Assembly (NCBI GenBank): GCA_945787265.1
Contig: CALZHS010000096.1
Location: 1 to 8,981, forward strand
Length of the DNA stretch: 8,981 nucleotides
Direction: 5' to 3'
From: an uncultured Gammaproteobacteria bacterium
Lineage (GTDB): Bacteria; Pseudomonadota; Gammaproteobacteria; GCA-001735895
Every line of letters starts with the position of its first letter. Position 1 is the stretch's first letter. Below the pieces are notes generated by a model. The model ran no database searches. It was not told the DNA's origin and saw nothing but the letters and a program-made list of their open reading frames with translations. Both the position numbers and the translations under genes were made by a program. This document shows, in pieces, positions 8,192-8,981 of the stretch.

Positions 8192-8225
8192 CTTTTGTTT
8201 TCCCCCTGGTAATCAGGCCTGGCGG

Positions 8226-8250
8226 AAATAATCGCGACTGCAGTTCGCGA
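8226..8250 (-). terminator. Possible weak terminator after mmsA
   Basis: On the minus strand TCGCGA (8250-8245), a 7-base loop and TCGCGA (8237-8232) form a 6-bp stem, followed by TTATTT (8231-8226). It starts 14 bases after the mmsA stop. The stem is short and the T tract interrupted, so it would be inefficient. No terminator was seen for the rightward oxygenase gene in the same 72-base gap. Confidence 0.35.
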
Positions 8251-8263
8251 GTCCAGCGCTACT

Positions 8264-8981
8264 CTATTTCAATACCGGCATTGTGAATTCCGCATCGAGG
8301 CCGCTGTCAAGCCAGCGGGAGGTCACGGTTTTTACCTTGGTGTAAAAACGCAATGCTTCCATTCCGTACTGGTTGTGGTCACCGAAAGCAGAAGATTTCC
8401 AGCCGCCAAAGCTGTGAAAAGCCATGGGTACCGGAATCGGGACATTGATACCGACCATACCGACCTCCACCTTATCCGCGAAGGTACGCGCGGCGGCGCC
8501 GTTCTTGGTGAAAATCGAAGTACCGTTGCCGTAGGGATGGTCCGTGGCCAGCGCGGCGCCTTCTTCGAACGAGCCAACGCGCATGATCTGCAGGACCGGG
8601 CCGAAAATTTCCTCCTGGTAGGACTGCATCTCAGGTGTAACGTTATCGATCAGCGAGCCGCCCAGAAAGAAGCCGTTTTCGTGGCCGTCACAAACGAAAT
8701 CACGACCATCGACCACCAGGCGTGAGCCTTCATCCTGGGCCATCTGGATATAGTTCATGACCTTTTCGCGGTGTTCCCTGGTCACCAATGGCCCCATCTC
8801 AAGATTGGTATCGAGGCTCGACCCGATGCGCAGCGCCTCGACGCGTGGCTTTAGAATTTCGATTAACCGGTCGGCAACTTCATCACCGACACAGACGCCG
8901 ACCGAGATTGCCATACAGCGTTCGCCGGCAGAACCATAGGCCGCGCCCATAAGGGCATTGGCGACATCCTCGAGATCTGCA
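8264..8981 (-). CDS. mmsA: CoA-acylating methylmalonate-semialdehyde dehydrogenase, 3' half
   Basis: This enzyme converts methylmalonate semialdehyde, NAD+ and CoA to propionyl-CoA, CO2 and NADH in valine catabolism (the inositol-pathway homologue IolA acts on malonate semialdehyde). Only the C-terminal 238 residues are present; the family is about 500 long and the 5' part lies beyond the right edge. The open frame continues to the edge, so an internal ATG at 8950 is not the start. The catalytic cysteine is in GSAGERCMAISV (Cys codon 8917-8915), typical of this CoA-dependent branch of the aldehyde dehydrogenases. Further family signatures are MGPLVTREHREKV, YQEEIFGPVLQIMRV, YGNGTSIFTKNGAAARTF, GMVGINVPIPVPMAFHSFGG and the end LDAEFTMPVLK before TAG. 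It converges on the oxygenase gene with a 72-base gap and is probably an independent unit. Confidence 0.95.
   Translation of the reverse strand, partial: ADLEDVANALMGAAYGSAGERCMAISVGVCVGDEVADRLIEILKPRVEALRIGSSLDTNLEMGPLVTREHREKVMNYIQMAQDEGSRLVVDGRDFVCDGHENGFFLGGSLIDNVTPEMQSYQEEIFGPVLQIMRVGSFEEGAALATDHPYGNGTSIFTKNGAAARTFADKVEVGMVGINVPIPVPMAFHSFGGWKSSAFGDHNQYGMEALRFYTKVKTVTSRWLDSGLDAEFTMPVLK

Noticed and set aside
8204..8220. Small CCTG/CAGG hairpin as a terminator for the oxygenase gene
   Set aside because: The stem is only 4 bp and no T tract follows it on the plus strand; the T-rich run lies before it.
8264..8950. mmsA starting at an internal ATG at 8950
   Set aside because: The frame continues upstream to the window edge with family-like sequence, and the family is about twice as long, so this is an internal methionine.

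Overview
The window looks like part of a gammaproteobacterial chromosome with moderate GC content. The grounds are a RecBCD-type (not AddAB-type) helicase-nuclease, with recC and recB adjacent and overlapping, and an MmsA-type methylmalonate-semialdehyde dehydrogenase nearby. No tRNA, rRNA, CRISPR array, insertion sequence or phage gene was seen. I cannot name a genus.

Layout: positions 1-6308 on the minus strand hold recC (complete, 1067 codons) followed by recB (1037 codons visible, C-terminal end beyond the left edge). The two genes overlap by 8 bases, so they are probably one transcript, probably continuing into recD outside the window. A divergent intergenic region (6309-6499) holds a perfect TATAAT box for recC, an inverted repeat just upstream of it, and a weaker candidate promoter for the rightward genes. 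On the plus strand come an unrecognised helical-looking protein gene (6500-7442) and, 41 bases later, a 2-oxoglutarate/Fe(II) oxygenase-like gene (7484-8191). Converging on these from the right is the 3' half of mmsA (8264-8981, minus strand), with a possible weak terminator in the 72-base gap.

The most notable observation is a perfect 28-bp tandem duplication (6589-6644) inside the unrecognised gene. Because 28 is not a multiple of three, it shifts the frame. With the duplication the natural start at 6500 gives only 45 residues; without one copy the same start reads through to the stop at 7442 as one 304-residue protein. This is either a recent, reversible knockout or an assembly artefact. 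A second point is that the RecC residues matching the E. coli Chi-recognition pocket are partly replaced, so this enzyme may read a different Chi sequence.

How the genes work together: RecB and RecC form a double-strand-break repair and DNA-degradation complex. The unknown protein and the oxygenase may form a two-gene unit of unknown function. MmsA belongs to valine/propionate-type catabolism and is unrelated to the rest. I see no convincing evidence for a wholly new system; the hypothetical/oxygenase pair is the only candidate.
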